A stretch of 44,483 bases of DNA from Chloroflexota bacterium (lineage in GTDB: Bacteria; Chloroflexota; Dehalococcoidia; Lucifugimonadales; UBA3495): NCBI GenBank assembly GCA_009840175.1, contig VXOI01000126.1:1-44483 (forward strand), given 5' to 3'. Below the pieces are notes generated by a model, which did no database searches, was not told the origin of the DNA, and saw only the letters and a list, made by a program, of their open reading frames with translations. Below are positions 23,089-30,516 of this stretch, piece by piece; position 1 is the first letter of the stretch, and every line of letters starts with the position of its first letter. The translations under genes were made by a program, and so were the position numbers.

Positions 23089-24081
23089 TTATAGCAGACC
23101 CATCTGAAAACCCGTGCTGGACGGGCTTCCTTTCCCATCAAGATGCACTGCCGGATAGCCCATGCCGCGTAGCTTGGCAGCCAGGTCAGGGAAACCGTAG
23201 ACGGTATAGACCTGCCGGGGCTTGACGGTCTCCACGTAAGCCAACAGGTCGTTGTAGTCGGCGTGGTCGCTGAAGGGCAGGCTGGAGTCGGCGGGCCTGC
23301 GCCAGTGGTAGCGGCTGTCGGAGGCTGCCCAGCCCGTGAGTTCCATCGTGCGCTGGTAGCGGTAGCCGTTCAGCGCGCGGGAAGAGCGTCCGGGGGGGAA
23401 GAGGGCGACCGTTCCATCGGGCCAGTGGCCATTGAAGGGAGCAACTACCCCCGGGAAGTTGACGCCGCCCTCACGATAGGCTTCCACTGCCCGGTATATC
23501 CCTTCTTCCACTACAACCTCGAATCCTTCGCCCAACAGGTGGTGCAGCAACTCCTGCGCCTTGCCCAGACGCCATCCCAGCACTACGGGGCGCTCGCCGC
23601 GCTCCAGCCACGTCCGCAGCATCCGGGTGGCGGTAGCGAGGGTCTGATCCTGGGGCGGGAAAACGTAGTCTGGATGGCCGTAGGTGGACTCGATGACCAG
23701 CGTGTCGCACGCGATGGGCTGGAGCGGCTCGTTGGTAGGGCTGGGGAGGGTCTTGATGTCGCCGGTGTAGAGCAGACGCTCGCCGGTAGCCTTCGACACT
23801 ACCAGCGTTTGCGCCGAACCCAGGCAGTGGCCCGCAGGGTACAGGGTGACCGTGTGAGTGGGTGTTTCCAGAGTCTCGCAGTAGGGCAGAGCTATCGGGT
23901 CGGATTTCTTGAGGTAGTCCCGGAGCAGCAGATGGGTGTTGGGGGTGACCACTGGACGACGGTGCCGCCCGGTATGGTCGGAGTGGGCGTGGGATATGAT
24001 GCTGGACTCCCGCTTACGCCGCGAGTCGAGCCAGAGGTCGAGTGCGGGGACATACACGCCGCGGTCAAACACCACCTCCAC
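23089..24081 (-). CDS. metallo-beta-lactamase/beta-CASP fold exonuclease-like protein
   Basis: This 330-residue protein has the metallo-beta-lactamase signature SHAHSDHTG (His31, His33, Asp35, His36), 'YPAGHCLGSAQ', 'LLYTGDIKT', 'VIESTYG' and 'LPFSDHADYNDLLAYV'. This set is typical of RNA/DNA-processing beta-CASP proteins (CPSF/SNM1-like). It best resembles the ligase-associated 3'-exonuclease-like group, though no ligase or helicase gene is adjacent here. The catalytic metal ligands look complete. The actual nucleic-acid substrate is unknown. Confidence 0.83.
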   Translation of the reverse strand: MEVVFDRGVYVPALDLWLDSRRKRESSIISHAHSDHTGRHRRPVVTPNTHLLLRDYLKKSDPIALPYCETLETPTHTVTLYPAGHCLGSAQTLVVSKATGERLLYTGDIKTLPSPTNEPLQPIACDTLVIESTYGHPDYVFPPQDQTLATATRMLRTWLERGERPVVLGWRLGKAQELLHHLLGEGFEVVVEEGIYRAVEAYREGGVNFPGVVAPFNGHWPDGTVALFPPGRSSRALNGYRYQRTMELTGWAASDSRYHWRRPADSSLPFSDHADYNDLLAYVETVKPRQVYTVYGFPDLAAKLRGMGYPAVHLDGKGSPSSTGFQMGLL

Positions 24082-24241
24082 TTTGTCCTGCTACTCCCTG
24101 CCGCCAGCGCTGACGCCGTCATATCCGTCTCGGAGGCCAGTATAACACCGCAGGCGGCGAGGGAACGCTTTCCGTGTAAGGGCATTAAGAGACTTTATAT
24201 TGTTCCTTGTAGCTTGAGGGGTCGGATAACTGAATGTCGTC

Positions 24242-24288
24242 CCGGACAGGGACAACGATTGTCCGGCGCGACAGCGGGCTGATACTAT
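24242..24288 (+). promoter_or_regulatory. predicted promoter with overlapping inverted repeat (possible operator)
   Basis: CCGGACA (24242-24248) and TGTCCGG (24260-24266) are perfect inverted arms enclosing an inner GACAA-CGA-TTGTC palindrome (24251-24263). The right part overlaps a TTGTCC (24259-24264), which is followed by an 18-nt spacer and TACTAT (24283-24288), 41 bp before the GYD gene. The arrangement suits a repressor site over a -35 box. No regulator is identified nearby. Confidence 0.4.
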
Positions 24289-24329
24289 ATCCAGCGGGGC
24301 AATCCTGAGAAAAATCGGAGAGGGAAACA

Positions 24330-24650
24330 ATGCCAAAATACCTGTTCCAAGCAAATTATACTCCCGAAGGGATGCAGGGCCTGTTGAAGGAAGGCGGCAC
24401 CTCGCGGCGGCAGGTTTTCGAGGAAATGGCCAAAGAGCAGGGCGGTTCCTTGGAATCATTCTATTACGCCTTTGGCGGGGCCGACCTGTACATGACCTTC
24501 GACCTGCCCGACACGGCAACGGCTGCCGCCATTTCTCTGTCCATCGGAGCGGGCGGCGCCCTCAACATCACCACCGTTCAACTCATCACCCCCGAGGAGA
24601 TAGATGCCGCGTGCGGCAAGACAGTAAGTTACCGCCTGCCGGGAGCTTAG
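24330..24650 (+). CDS. GYD domain protein
   Basis: This 106-residue single-domain protein matches the GYD family: an N-terminal 'KYLFQANYTPEGMQGLLKEGGTSR', the central 'FYYAFGGADLYMTFDLPD' (where GxxD stands in for GYD) and 'TTVQLITPEEI'. The fold is ferredoxin-like (dimeric alpha-beta barrel). The function is not established. The ATG at 24330 follows GGAGAGGGAAAC, a good ribosome site. It has its own promoter-like sequence and a terminator-like hairpin, so it is probably monocistronic. Confidence 0.88.
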   Translation: MPKYLFQANYTPEGMQGLLKEGGTSRRQVFEEMAKEQGGSLESFYYAFGGADLYMTFDLPDTATAAAISLSIGAGGALNITTVQLITPEEIDAACGKTVSYRLPGA

Positions 24651-24695
24651 CAGGGCCTTCCTAATCGCGCCCCGGCGAAGCGCCGTAGGGTTTTG

Positions 24696-24732
24696 TCCGC
24701 CGTTCTCTTGTTTGCGGGAACGGCGGATTCTT
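24696..24732 (+). terminator. terminator-like hairpin after the GYD gene
   Basis: TCCGCCGTTC (24696-24705) pairs perfectly with GAACGGCGGA (24718-24727), a 10-bp stem with a 12-nt loop followed by TTCTTGT. Confidence 0.6.
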
Positions 24733-24837
24733 GTCAATGCCAACCCCTGTTGAGAGTCCCAGAAGGCCGGATAGTAGGTTATAATCGTTGCCGCGGCGGA
24801 GTGGCCGAACTGTGCCGTAATCCTAAGGAGTGTGGTT

Positions 24838-25305
24838 ATGCCTGCAGAAGTTGGCGACGTAGCCCCAGATTTCAAGCTGCCATCTCCAGAGCATGGAGAG
24901 ATAACCCTGAGCCAGTATCGTGGCGACAAGACGGTGGTGCTGTCGTTCCACGTCTTTGATTTCACCTCTGGTTGAACCAGCCAGGCCACCCTCTTCCGGC
25001 AAGCTCACGGCCGGTTCGAGGAGAACAATGCCCAGGTCCTGGGCATCAGTTGCGATACGGTACATTCCCACAAGGCGTGGAGCACCGCCATGGGCGGGCT
25101 GCCTTATCCGGAGCTTTCCGACTTCCACCCCAAAGGCCAGACCACCCAGGCATACGACCTTTGGAACGAGGAGCGCGGAGCGGGCAACCGGGCCATCATC
25201 ATCGTAGACAAGGATGGCGTCGTAAGGTTCCGCGAGACTTACGTGCCGGGCCAGTTGCCCGACCCCAACGACATCATTGCCGAGGTTGCCAAGCTGAACG
25301 GCTAG
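24838..25305 (+). CDS. peroxiredoxin, candidate selenoprotein (in-frame TGA at the peroxidatic position)
   Basis: Read through one TGA (24973-24975), the frame from ATG 24838 gives 155 residues of an AhpC/TSA-type peroxiredoxin. It has 'GDVAPDFKLPSPEHGEITLSQ', then 'VFDFTSG-U-TSQATLF' with position 46 encoded by TGA, 'LGISCDTVHSHKAWS', 'LWNEERGAGNRAIIIVDKDG' and 'LPDPNDIIAEVAKLNG'. The family motif is TxxC, and here Thr43-Ser-Gly-U46 puts the TGA exactly where the peroxidatic cysteine belongs. A perfect AAGGAG lies 7 nt before the ATG and a TATAAT at 24780-24785. A hairpin at 24990-25021 starts 14 nt after the TGA, fitting a bacterial SECIS. TGA is an ordinary stop for mgdC, metG and mrp, so the code is standard. 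Known family: Sec-containing bacterial peroxiredoxins, which reduce peroxides. The alternative is a nonsense mutation or sequencing error (TGA for TGC/TGT). Confidence 0.8.
24990..25021 (+). promoter_or_regulatory. candidate bacterial SECIS hairpin
   Basis: Just downstream of the in-frame TGA, CCTC (24990-24993) pairs with GAGG (25018-25021). After a small internal loop (TT/TTC), CCGGC (24996-25000) pairs with GCCGG (25010-25014), leaving a 9-nt apical loop AAGCTCACG. The apical loop begins 25 nt after the TGA, within the distance known for bacterial SECIS elements. A G lies in the loop. The structure is drawn by eye, and bacterial SECIS sequences are too variable for certainty. Confidence 0.55.
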
Positions 25306-25336
25306 GCGTCCCGGGTTGCTGTCCGGGTGAATTGCG

Positions 25337-25365
25337 AAGGGACTCTGTGATTTCAGAGTCCCTTT
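25337..25365 (+). terminator. intrinsic terminator of the peroxiredoxin gene
   Basis: AAGGGACTCTG (25337-25347) pairs perfectly with CAGAGTCCCTT (25354-25364), an 11-bp stem with a 6-nt loop, 31 bp after the stop. It ends in a short T-run only, so strength is moderate. Confidence 0.8.
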
Positions 25366-25397
25366 ACCACGTTCGGAGGGGGGCGGACCCCAGCCCT

Positions 25398-25450
25398 CTG
25401 GATTCCTGTTCCCCGTTTTCACGGGGACAAGCTTCGCGGGAATGACGGGA
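25398..25450. repeat. GGATTCCCGC...GCGGGAATGACGG repeat (family B, copy 1, expanded)
   Basis: The outer parts CTGGATTCC and GCGGGAATGACGGG match the family B copies at 28433, 35722 and 43307. This one has an additional inner hairpin CCCCGT TTTC ACGGGG. It lies between the convergent peroxiredoxin and GreA-fusion genes. Confidence 0.75.
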
Positions 25451-25479
25451 GTTTCGGCGGCGGCAGGCGATGGCGTGGA

Positions 25480-26310
25480 CTAGCCCGAGGTTATGTCCTG
25501 CACTATGTAGGTGAGAGTGCCCTTGGGCGTGGGGATGACTACTTCCTCCCCTATGGAGTGGTCAAGGAGGGCCTGTCCTACGGGGGACTGGATCGAGATG
25601 CGGCGGGACGCCACGTCGGCTTCACGAGCGTCAACAAGCGTGTACTCGACCACATCGCCGGAGTCCTTGTTCTTGACCTTCATCCTGGCGCCTACGGTGG
25701 AGCGGGTCAGGACGGCGTCGCCACCTTCGGGGAGAATCTGGGCGCTGGCGATGCTGGCTTCCAGTTCCCTGATCTGGGTTTCGATGCGGCCCTGCCTGTC
25801 CTTGGCCGCGTCAAGGGGGGCGTTCTCCCGGAAGTCCTTGTCGGCCATTGCCCGCCTGATTTCCTCGGTGACGCCGATACGCTCTGACTTGAGGTCTTCA
25901 ACCTGCTGCAACAGACGGTCATATCCCTCTTGGGACAGGTAGGTACGGCCTTCCTCTACCTGCTTCGATGGGCGGGAAGCAGTGGCGCGGGCCGCTCCGC
26001 TGGCCTTGCTGCGAGGCGGGCGGAGGTGAGTGGCGAGGCGAATGGTAATCCATCCCTGGTCCTTCCAGTAATCCACGAAAGCCTTGACAGGCTGGAGCCG
26101 CTGCTGGGCGGAGTCAGCGCCGCTCTGACCGACTTCCCGGGCGTACTGCTCCATGTCGTGGGGGGTGAACCTTCCAACCTCCCGGTCTCCGCTCCACCGG
26201 ACGAATCTCCGGAGTTCCTGATAGCCTTCCTTTGCGGTCTTCTTCGCCTTCTTGCTGGCCTCAAAGTGAGTGAGAGCTTCAGAGACTCTCGGAGTGGTAT
26301 CGGTTGGCAC
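25480..26310 (-). CDS. GreA/GreB-family elongation factor with an extra N-terminal integrase-SAM-like domain
   Basis: Residues about 119-276 form a full GreA-type factor. The N-terminal coiled coil includes 'SQEGYDRLLQQVEDLKSE', the acidic tip is D159-F-R-E162-N (matching the GreA D-L-K-E-N tip that reaches the RNA polymerase active site), and the C-terminal globular domain has 'SPVGQALLDHSIGEEVVIPTPKG'. GreA rescues backtracked polymerase by stimulating transcript cleavage. Residues 1-100 are extra: a helical 'ASKKAKKTAKEGYQELRRFVRWSG...AQQRLQPVKAFVDYW' module that looks like the SAM-like core-binding domain of tyrosine recombinases, a DNA-binding fold, followed by a basic linker. The usual GreA is about 160 residues. 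It lies 39 bp downstream of pckA on the same strand. Confidence 0.85.
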   Translation of the reverse strand: MPTDTTPRVSEALTHFEASKKAKKTAKEGYQELRRFVRWSGDREVGRFTPHDMEQYAREVGQSGADSAQQRLQPVKAFVDYWKDQGWITIRLATHLRPPRSKASGAARATASRPSKQVEEGRTYLSQEGYDRLLQQVEDLKSERIGVTEEIRRAMADKDFRENAPLDAAKDRQGRIETQIRELEASIASAQILPEGGDAVLTRSTVGARMKVKNKDSGDVVEYTLVDAREADVASRRISIQSPVGQALLDHSIGEEVVIPTPKGTLTYIVQDITSG

Positions 26311-26349
26311 GGGTCTACCTCCGCCTGATGTATGTGGGAGAAAGCCGGG

Positions 26350-27972
26350 CTAGTTGTTAGCTTCCAGGATCTTGGAATTCAAGCCCGGGAAGTTGGCCAG
26401 GTGAGACCGGCGTTCCTCCTTCAGGCGGTCGGCATATTCCTTTATCTGTTCATCGGTGTAGTAATTGCTCAGGTCGTACTTGGCGATGTCAAGCCCGTCC
26501 ACTGAAACAGGCACTTCCGTGCCGAACAGCGGGTCCTCGCCCCATTCCACGGTGTTGCGCAGGATGCCGCGAATCATGGCTGACATTTCGGGGATGGGCA
26601 CTCGGGTCACCGGCTGCCTTACGGTGGCGCGGCCCTGTTCGTCCCGCTCCAGAATCTCACCGACCCCGCCGGTATTGAGCAGGTAGCACTGGACCTTGTC
26701 TTCGTTGTTCTTCACGAAGTCGTAGAACCAGTTGCCTTCGTCGGCTTCGGAACCGATGAGGAAGGGATTGGTGCCGACAACACGGACCGACTCACCGGCG
26801 CGCCGGGGGTCGCCAGCCGAGGTCTCCACGCTTTCGCCCAGCATGAAGGCGGCAGCCGCCTGCTCCGGGTTAAGGCGGGACATCAGCGGCAGCACGGTCA
26901 TGCGACGGGTGATGAAGGCCACCACCATGCCGTCGAGCTGATCCAGCGAGGGCAGGTTGATGTCTTCGCCGACGTACTCGCCGAAGCTGGTGCGAGGAAT
27001 GACTGCCCGTCCGTTACCGCCCAGCGATAGGTCGGCATAGTCAATATCGCCGTCGTGGGTGAGCATCACGTTCTCGAAAAGGGCTTCGGGAGAGCGCAGG
27101 GCGTTGTATATCAGGGCCTGCGTTTCGGAGTTCATTCCCTCGGTCTTGAGGTAGAAGCCACGCTCGGTGCCCAGGGCGCGGCCATCCCTGGACAGTGCCA
27201 CAATGTCGTCCTGAAGTATGTCCATCACCTCGCCTGCCGCTTCCATACCGTGGCCGTGGCAAGCATGGGTGGTCTTTCCGGTACCGGAAAGGCCGAAGAA
27301 CAGCATTCCGTATCGCTTGGAGTCGCCACCGGGCTGCTGCGCGGTGACTACCTTGGAGCCGGCGTGCAGGCTGAGCATCCCCTCTTCCTTGGCGTCCCAC
27401 ATGGCCATCCGCAGGAAGCCCATCTTGACCTCGCCGACATAGTCAATGCCCAATATGACGGTGAGGTTCTCTTCGGGGAAGACCAGCACCTGGCTGTCGT
27501 TCTCGGGCCACTCGGGGATGCAGACTTCATACAGTTCGGGGCCGGGAGAAGAGGGGTCGTAATCGCGGAGGGTGTGGCTCCAGAGGCAGGCCTGGCGAGT
27601 GTTATCAGGGCGCTGAACAGAAAGAAAGAGGTTGCACTTGGGGTTGAATTCGGCATTGTCACCGATGGTTCGCTGGACCCGGATGAGGGGGGTACGCAAA
27701 AGGTATTTGCGTACTTCCTCCAGCGTCTTTTCCCGGTTGTCGCGGATCCGCTGCTGGGCCGGATTGAAGTTCTTGGTGGCTACGCGGTCACTGCCGAAAA
27801 CGACGGCAATGCCGGCGCTGCGGTTGCGAACATTGGAGTAAAAACTGCGTCCTCCGGTGGCGGTGGTTCGGCCATGCTTGAAGGCTTCTTCGTCAAGCTC
27901 CTCGATACTTACACTGCGGACATTTCCCTGCTCAGGGAGGCTCTTTACAAAATCCAGGAAACTCTGTGCCAT
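26350..27972 (-). CDS. pckA: phosphoenolpyruvate carboxykinase (ATP)
   Basis: This 540-residue protein has the ATP-type PEPCK kinase-1 loop GLSGTGKTT at residues 227-235, the kinase-2 aspartates 'LQDDIVAL' at about 255-256, 'EGMLSLHAGSKV' and the substrate-region 'FLRMAMWDAKEEG'. It interconverts oxaloacetate plus ATP with PEP plus CO2, linking the TCA cycle and gluconeogenesis. For a one-carbon or amine user it would supply biosynthetic carbon. The length is normal, and the upstream 600 bp hold repeats only. It appears to lead a short operon with the GreA fusion. Confidence 0.93.
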   Translation of the reverse strand: MAQSFLDFVKSLPEQGNVRSVSIEELDEEAFKHGRTTATGGRSFYSNVRNRSAGIAVVFGSDRVATKNFNPAQQRIRDNREKTLEEVRKYLLRTPLIRVQRTIGDNAEFNPKCNLFLSVQRPDNTRQACLWSHTLRDYDPSSPGPELYEVCIPEWPENDSQVLVFPEENLTVILGIDYVGEVKMGFLRMAMWDAKEEGMLSLHAGSKVVTAQQPGGDSKRYGMLFFGLSGTGKTTHACHGHGMEAAGEVMDILQDDIVALSRDGRALGTERGFYLKTEGMNSETQALIYNALRSPEALFENVMLTHDGDIDYADLSLGGNGRAVIPRTSFGEYVGEDINLPSLDQLDGMVVAFITRRMTVLPLMSRLNPEQAAAAFMLGESVETSAGDPRRAGESVRVVGTNPFLIGSEADEGNWFYDFVKNNEDKVQCYLLNTGGVGEILERDEQGRATVRQPVTRVPIPEMSAMIRGILRNTVEWGEDPLFGTEVPVSVDGLDIAKYDLSNYYTDEQIKEYADRLKEERRSHLANFPGLNSKILEANN

Positions 27973-28337
27973 CGGTTCCTCGCTGCGTTCTACAAGCGTG
28001 TCGCACGCCTCATCTGCCTACAATTTCCTGCGAGACAAGGCCGCCGACGTTTGTTTTGCTCAAAATTGCGCCTTGAGAAAAGTGCCATGTCATAGTATCA
28101 GTTCCGGCAAATGTTGGCAATTTGAAAGACGGCTCGGCAGGGGTTTCGATCATTGTCTGAACTGTGATTTGTCTGATTAAGGGATTCCCCTGATTTTGGG
28201 TTGAGTGGCCCGCTATTCGACTGAGGGCCTGGCGGGTCAGGATGGCGGGATTCAGGGTTGCTGGTGATTATGGTTCCCACGTTAGAGAGGCGTCATCAGG
28301 GTTGTCCAGTGGCGGGTGTCAGTTGGCGGGGGCTTTC

Positions 28338-28400
28338 GGTTTTTGTCTGAATCAGGATTTACAGGATTGGAAGATTTTCAGGATGGGGATTGCGAATCCC
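28338..28400. repeat. TTTGTCTGAATCAGGATTTACAGG repeat (family E)
   Basis: TTTTTGTCTGAATCAGGATT then TACAGGATTGGAAGATTTTC matches two other window copies, near 28150-28200 and 30296-30346, which share TTTGTCTGAACTGTGATT and GGATT units. It also encloses GGGGATTGCGAATCCCC (28384-28400), a small palindrome. Confidence 0.7.
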
Positions 28401-28432
28401 CTAATCCTGATAGGAGTTAAGCAGTTGGGCCG

Positions 28433-28461
28433 CTGGATTCCCGCTTTCGCGGGAATGACGG
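28433..28461. repeat. GGATTCCCGC-TTTC-GCGGGAATGACGG repeat (family B, copy 2)
   Basis: Perfect ATTCCCGC/GCGGGAAT arms enclose TTTC, flanked by CTGG and GACGGG. It is the cleanest copy of this family in the window. Confidence 0.85.
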
Positions 28462-28581
28462 GCTGGCGTCAGGCATTTGTCCCCACACTCTCTCAGGTAA
28501 TGACAATCACCTGTGGGTGTATACTTGCGCAGTAGAAAGGACCTTCCACCCGGAGGGCCATCAGCATCAGGAGGAACGAAT

Positions 28582-29550
28582 ATGAAGGCGGTACAGATCA
28601 ACGACTTCGGCGGGCCGGAGGCGATGAAGTACCAGGACGTTGCCGACCCGACGCCCGGAGAGAGCGAAGCGGTGGTGCGAATCCAGGCGGCGGGCGTCAA
28701 CTATACTGACGTTTACAGCCGGGCGGGCATCAATCCCGGCCCGCCGCTGCCGCGAACCATCGGCGTCGAGGGGGCGGGCGTCGTGGCCGCCTTAGGCAGC
28801 GGCGTCAGCGAGGTGTCGGTGGGCGACGAGGTGGTGTATTGCAGCGTCAACGGCTCCTATGCAGAGCAGGCGCTGGTACCGGCGTGGCGGCTGATCAAGC
28901 GGCCTGCCGGACTGGATGCCAAGGCTGGGGCGGCGGGGATGCTCCAGGGAATGACGGCCCATTATCTCTGCAACTCGACCTATGCGGTGCAGCCGGGCGA
29001 CCGGGTGATCGTTCACGCCGGGGCGGGCGGCATGGGCCTGATTCTTACGCAGATGATCAAGAATATGGGCGGGTATGTCTTCACCACTGTTTCCACCGAG
29101 GAAAAGGCTCAGATGTCCCGCGAGGCCGGGGCCGACCATGCCATCATCTATACCCAGGAGGACTTCGCCGAAGTGGTAAAGGACGCCACCGGGGGTGAGG
29201 GCGTGCAGGTGGTGTATGACGGGGTGGGCAAGACCACCTTCAACCAGAGCGTCTCCTGCCTGGGCCGACGGGGAGTGATGGCCCTGTACGGCGCGGCCAG
29301 CGGCAACGTGGACCCGGTAGACCCGCGAATGTTCGCCGCCGGTTCCCTGTACCTGACCCGTCCCGGCCTGGGCGACTACACCGTTGACCGCGCCGAGCTG
29401 GAACAGCGGGCAGGGGACGTGCTGGGCTGGGTGGCAGACGGCAGCCTGAAGCTGCACATCGGTCACGAACTGCCGCTGTCGGACGCGCCGGAAGCGCACC
29501 GCCTGCTGGAGAGCCGGGCGACCACCGGCAAGCTGCTGCTGATTCCGTAG
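28582..29550 (+). CDS. quinone oxidoreductase-like zinc-independent MDR dehydrogenase
   Basis: This 322-residue protein of the medium-chain reductase superfamily (Qor group) has 'VNYTDVYSRAGINPGPPLPRTIGVEGAGVV', no catalytic zinc cysteines, and the NADPH motif 'VHAGAGGMGLILTQM' (AxxGGxG, near residue 145). It also has 'YDGVGKTTFNQSV' and the C-terminal 'LPLSDAPEAHRLLESRATTGKLLL' helix. It probably reduces quinones or other activated carbonyls with NADPH; the substrate is not evident. I choose ATG 28582 because AGGAGGA lies 7 nt upstream. It ends in a hairpin terminator shared with the convergent acetyltransferase gene. Confidence 0.92.
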   Translation: MKAVQINDFGGPEAMKYQDVADPTPGESEAVVRIQAAGVNYTDVYSRAGINPGPPLPRTIGVEGAGVVAALGSGVSEVSVGDEVVYCSVNGSYAEQALVPAWRLIKRPAGLDAKAGAAGMLQGMTAHYLCNSTYAVQPGDRVIVHAGAGGMGLILTQMIKNMGGYVFTTVSTEEKAQMSREAGADHAIIYTQEDFAEVVKDATGGEGVQVVYDGVGKTTFNQSVSCLGRRGVMALYGAASGNVDPVDPRMFAAGSLYLTRPGLGDYTVDRAELEQRAGDVLGWVADGSLKLHIGHELPLSDAPEAHRLLESRATTGKLLLIP

Positions 29551-29564
29551 CGACTGGGCAGGTT

Positions 29565-30182
29565 TCAGGGGCGCACATCTGCGCCCCTGCTTTTCAATAG
29601 GGCTGCTCCTTCGGCCAGAGCGTTATCCCATTCGAGCGTTCCCGCGAGGCTGGTGAAGGTCAGGGGAGGCTGCGGTTGTAAAGGACGGGGGCTAATGTCC
29701 ATCTGCCATATTCCCACGTCGCGCCATTCTCCGTTTTTGTAGCCGATGCCCTCATTGACCCCGACGGGCCGGAATCCCATCGCCTCGTGTAGCGTGACGC
29801 TGGACGGATTGGGCAGCGTTATGCGGGCGACGGCAGTGCAGTAACCCTGCGCCGCCAGACACCGGAAAAGGGAAGTGTACAAGGCACGCCCGATTCCGCG
29901 ACGGTGAAAACCGGGATGAACGTAGACGCTTACCTCAACGGACCAGATATAGCTGTCTCTAGGATTGAACTGGGTGGCATAGGCATAGCCTGCAATCCTG
30001 CCTCCTGCGTCGCATACCAGCCATAGCCGCCGCTCGAGACTGGCCCGGATGCGGCCCTGAAACTCGGCCACCGTGGGCGGCTGCGCCTCGAAAGAGATAG
30101 CAGTCTCCAGCACGATCGGGGCGTAAATCTCCAGCATCCCCTCCGCATCAGATTCGTCCGCGACCCTTATCATGGCCTCCAT
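29565..30182 (-). CDS. GNAT N-acetyltransferase (phosphinothricin acetyltransferase-like)
   Basis: This protein of about 205 residues has the GNAT fold of the PAT/YncA branch: 'IRVADESDAEGMLEIYAPIVLETAISFE', the acetyl-CoA pyrophosphate loop 'VHPGFHRRGIGRALY' (Q/RxxGxG/A) near residue 110, and 'NPSSVTLHEAMGFRPVGV'. It would transfer acetyl from acetyl-CoA to a small amine; the substrate is unknown. The starts at 30182 (MEAMIRV) and 30173 (MIRV) both have weak ribosome sites; family similarity begins at MIRV. The C-terminus is odd: the last codons (KSRGADVRP) run through the inverted repeat that terminates the convergent oxidoreductase gene. Confidence 0.85.
   Translation of the reverse strand: MEAMIRVADESDAEGMLEIYAPIVLETAISFEAQPPTVAEFQGRIRASLERRLWLVCDAGGRIAGYAYATQFNPRDSYIWSVEVSVYVHPGFHRRGIGRALYTSLFRCLAAQGYCTAVARITLPNPSSVTLHEAMGFRPVGVNEGIGYKNGEWRDVGIWQMDISPRPLQPQPPLTFTSLAGTLEWDNALAEGAALLKSRGADVRP
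29566..29594 (+). terminator. intrinsic terminator (CATC loop) overlapping the end of the GNAT gene
   Basis: CAGGGGCGCA (29566-29575) pairs perfectly with TGCGCCCCTG (29580-29589) around CATC, followed by CTTTT. It ends the quinone oxidoreductase transcript and lies inside the final codons of the convergent acetyltransferase gene. The core is the same as at 23060. Confidence 0.85.
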
Positions 30183-30295
30183 AGTTCCTCTGCCGTATTC
30201 GCGTGGTCTCATCGGTACAGATAACCATAGTATCACTTGCCGCTAACAATCCGAGGGTGGGCGGACAAGGCACTCGAGCCAAGGCCTTTCGATAA

Positions 30296-30346
30296 TTTGT
30301 CTGAACTGTGATTCGTTTGATCTTGGGATTTACAGGATTTCTCGTC
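30296..30346. repeat. TTTGTCTGAACTGTGATT repeat (family E)
   Basis: TTTGTCTGAACTGTGATTCG, then a gap and GGGATTTACAGGATT, match the copy at about 28153-28198. It sits between the GNAT and DUF59 genes in a roughly 330-bp gap that otherwise holds a family A repeat and a TATAAT (30478-30483). Confidence 0.7.
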
Positions 30347-30382
30347 TTCTGCTGTACGCCAAAGACACTGATACTTGGAATT

Positions 30383-30423
30383 TCACCCTCACCCTAACCC
30401 TCTCCCTCAAGGGAGAGGGAATA
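30383..30423. repeat. REP-like GGGAGAGGG palindrome (family A, copy 6)
   Basis: CACCCTCACCCTAACC followed by CTCTCCCTCAAGGGAGAG is a clean family A copy with a perfect stem, upstream of the DUF59 gene. Confidence 0.85.
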
Positions 30424-30516
30424 ATCGAATGACCCTGGCACTCGAGCAAACCGCCATACTTTCCGGGAGATTCTTGTTATAATCAGGGCAGGCAAAGCGG
30501 CGCATAGGAGGCCACC

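Larger units (their letters stand above)
27973..28581. other. 600-bp intergenic region, repeat-rich, no gene seen
   Basis: This divergent gap between pckA and the quinone oxidoreductase gene holds no convincing coding sequence. It contains two copies of the 'TTTGTCTGAA...GGATT' repeat (about 28150-28200 and 28338-28400), one family B palindrome (28433-28461), and GC-rich filler with several GGCGGG runs (28220-28330). A TATACT -10-like sequence lies near 28520, before the oxidoreductase gene. Confidence 0.7.

Noticed and set aside
24973-24975. TGA as a general sense codon (altered genetic code)
   Set aside because: mgdC, metG and mrp all end naturally in TGA without read-through homology, so TGA is a stop here; only the peroxiredoxin TGA is special.
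25090-25305. A separate 71-residue gene starting at the internal ATG of the peroxiredoxin
   Set aside because: It is the C-terminal part of the peroxiredoxin read in the same frame and has no ribosome site of its own.
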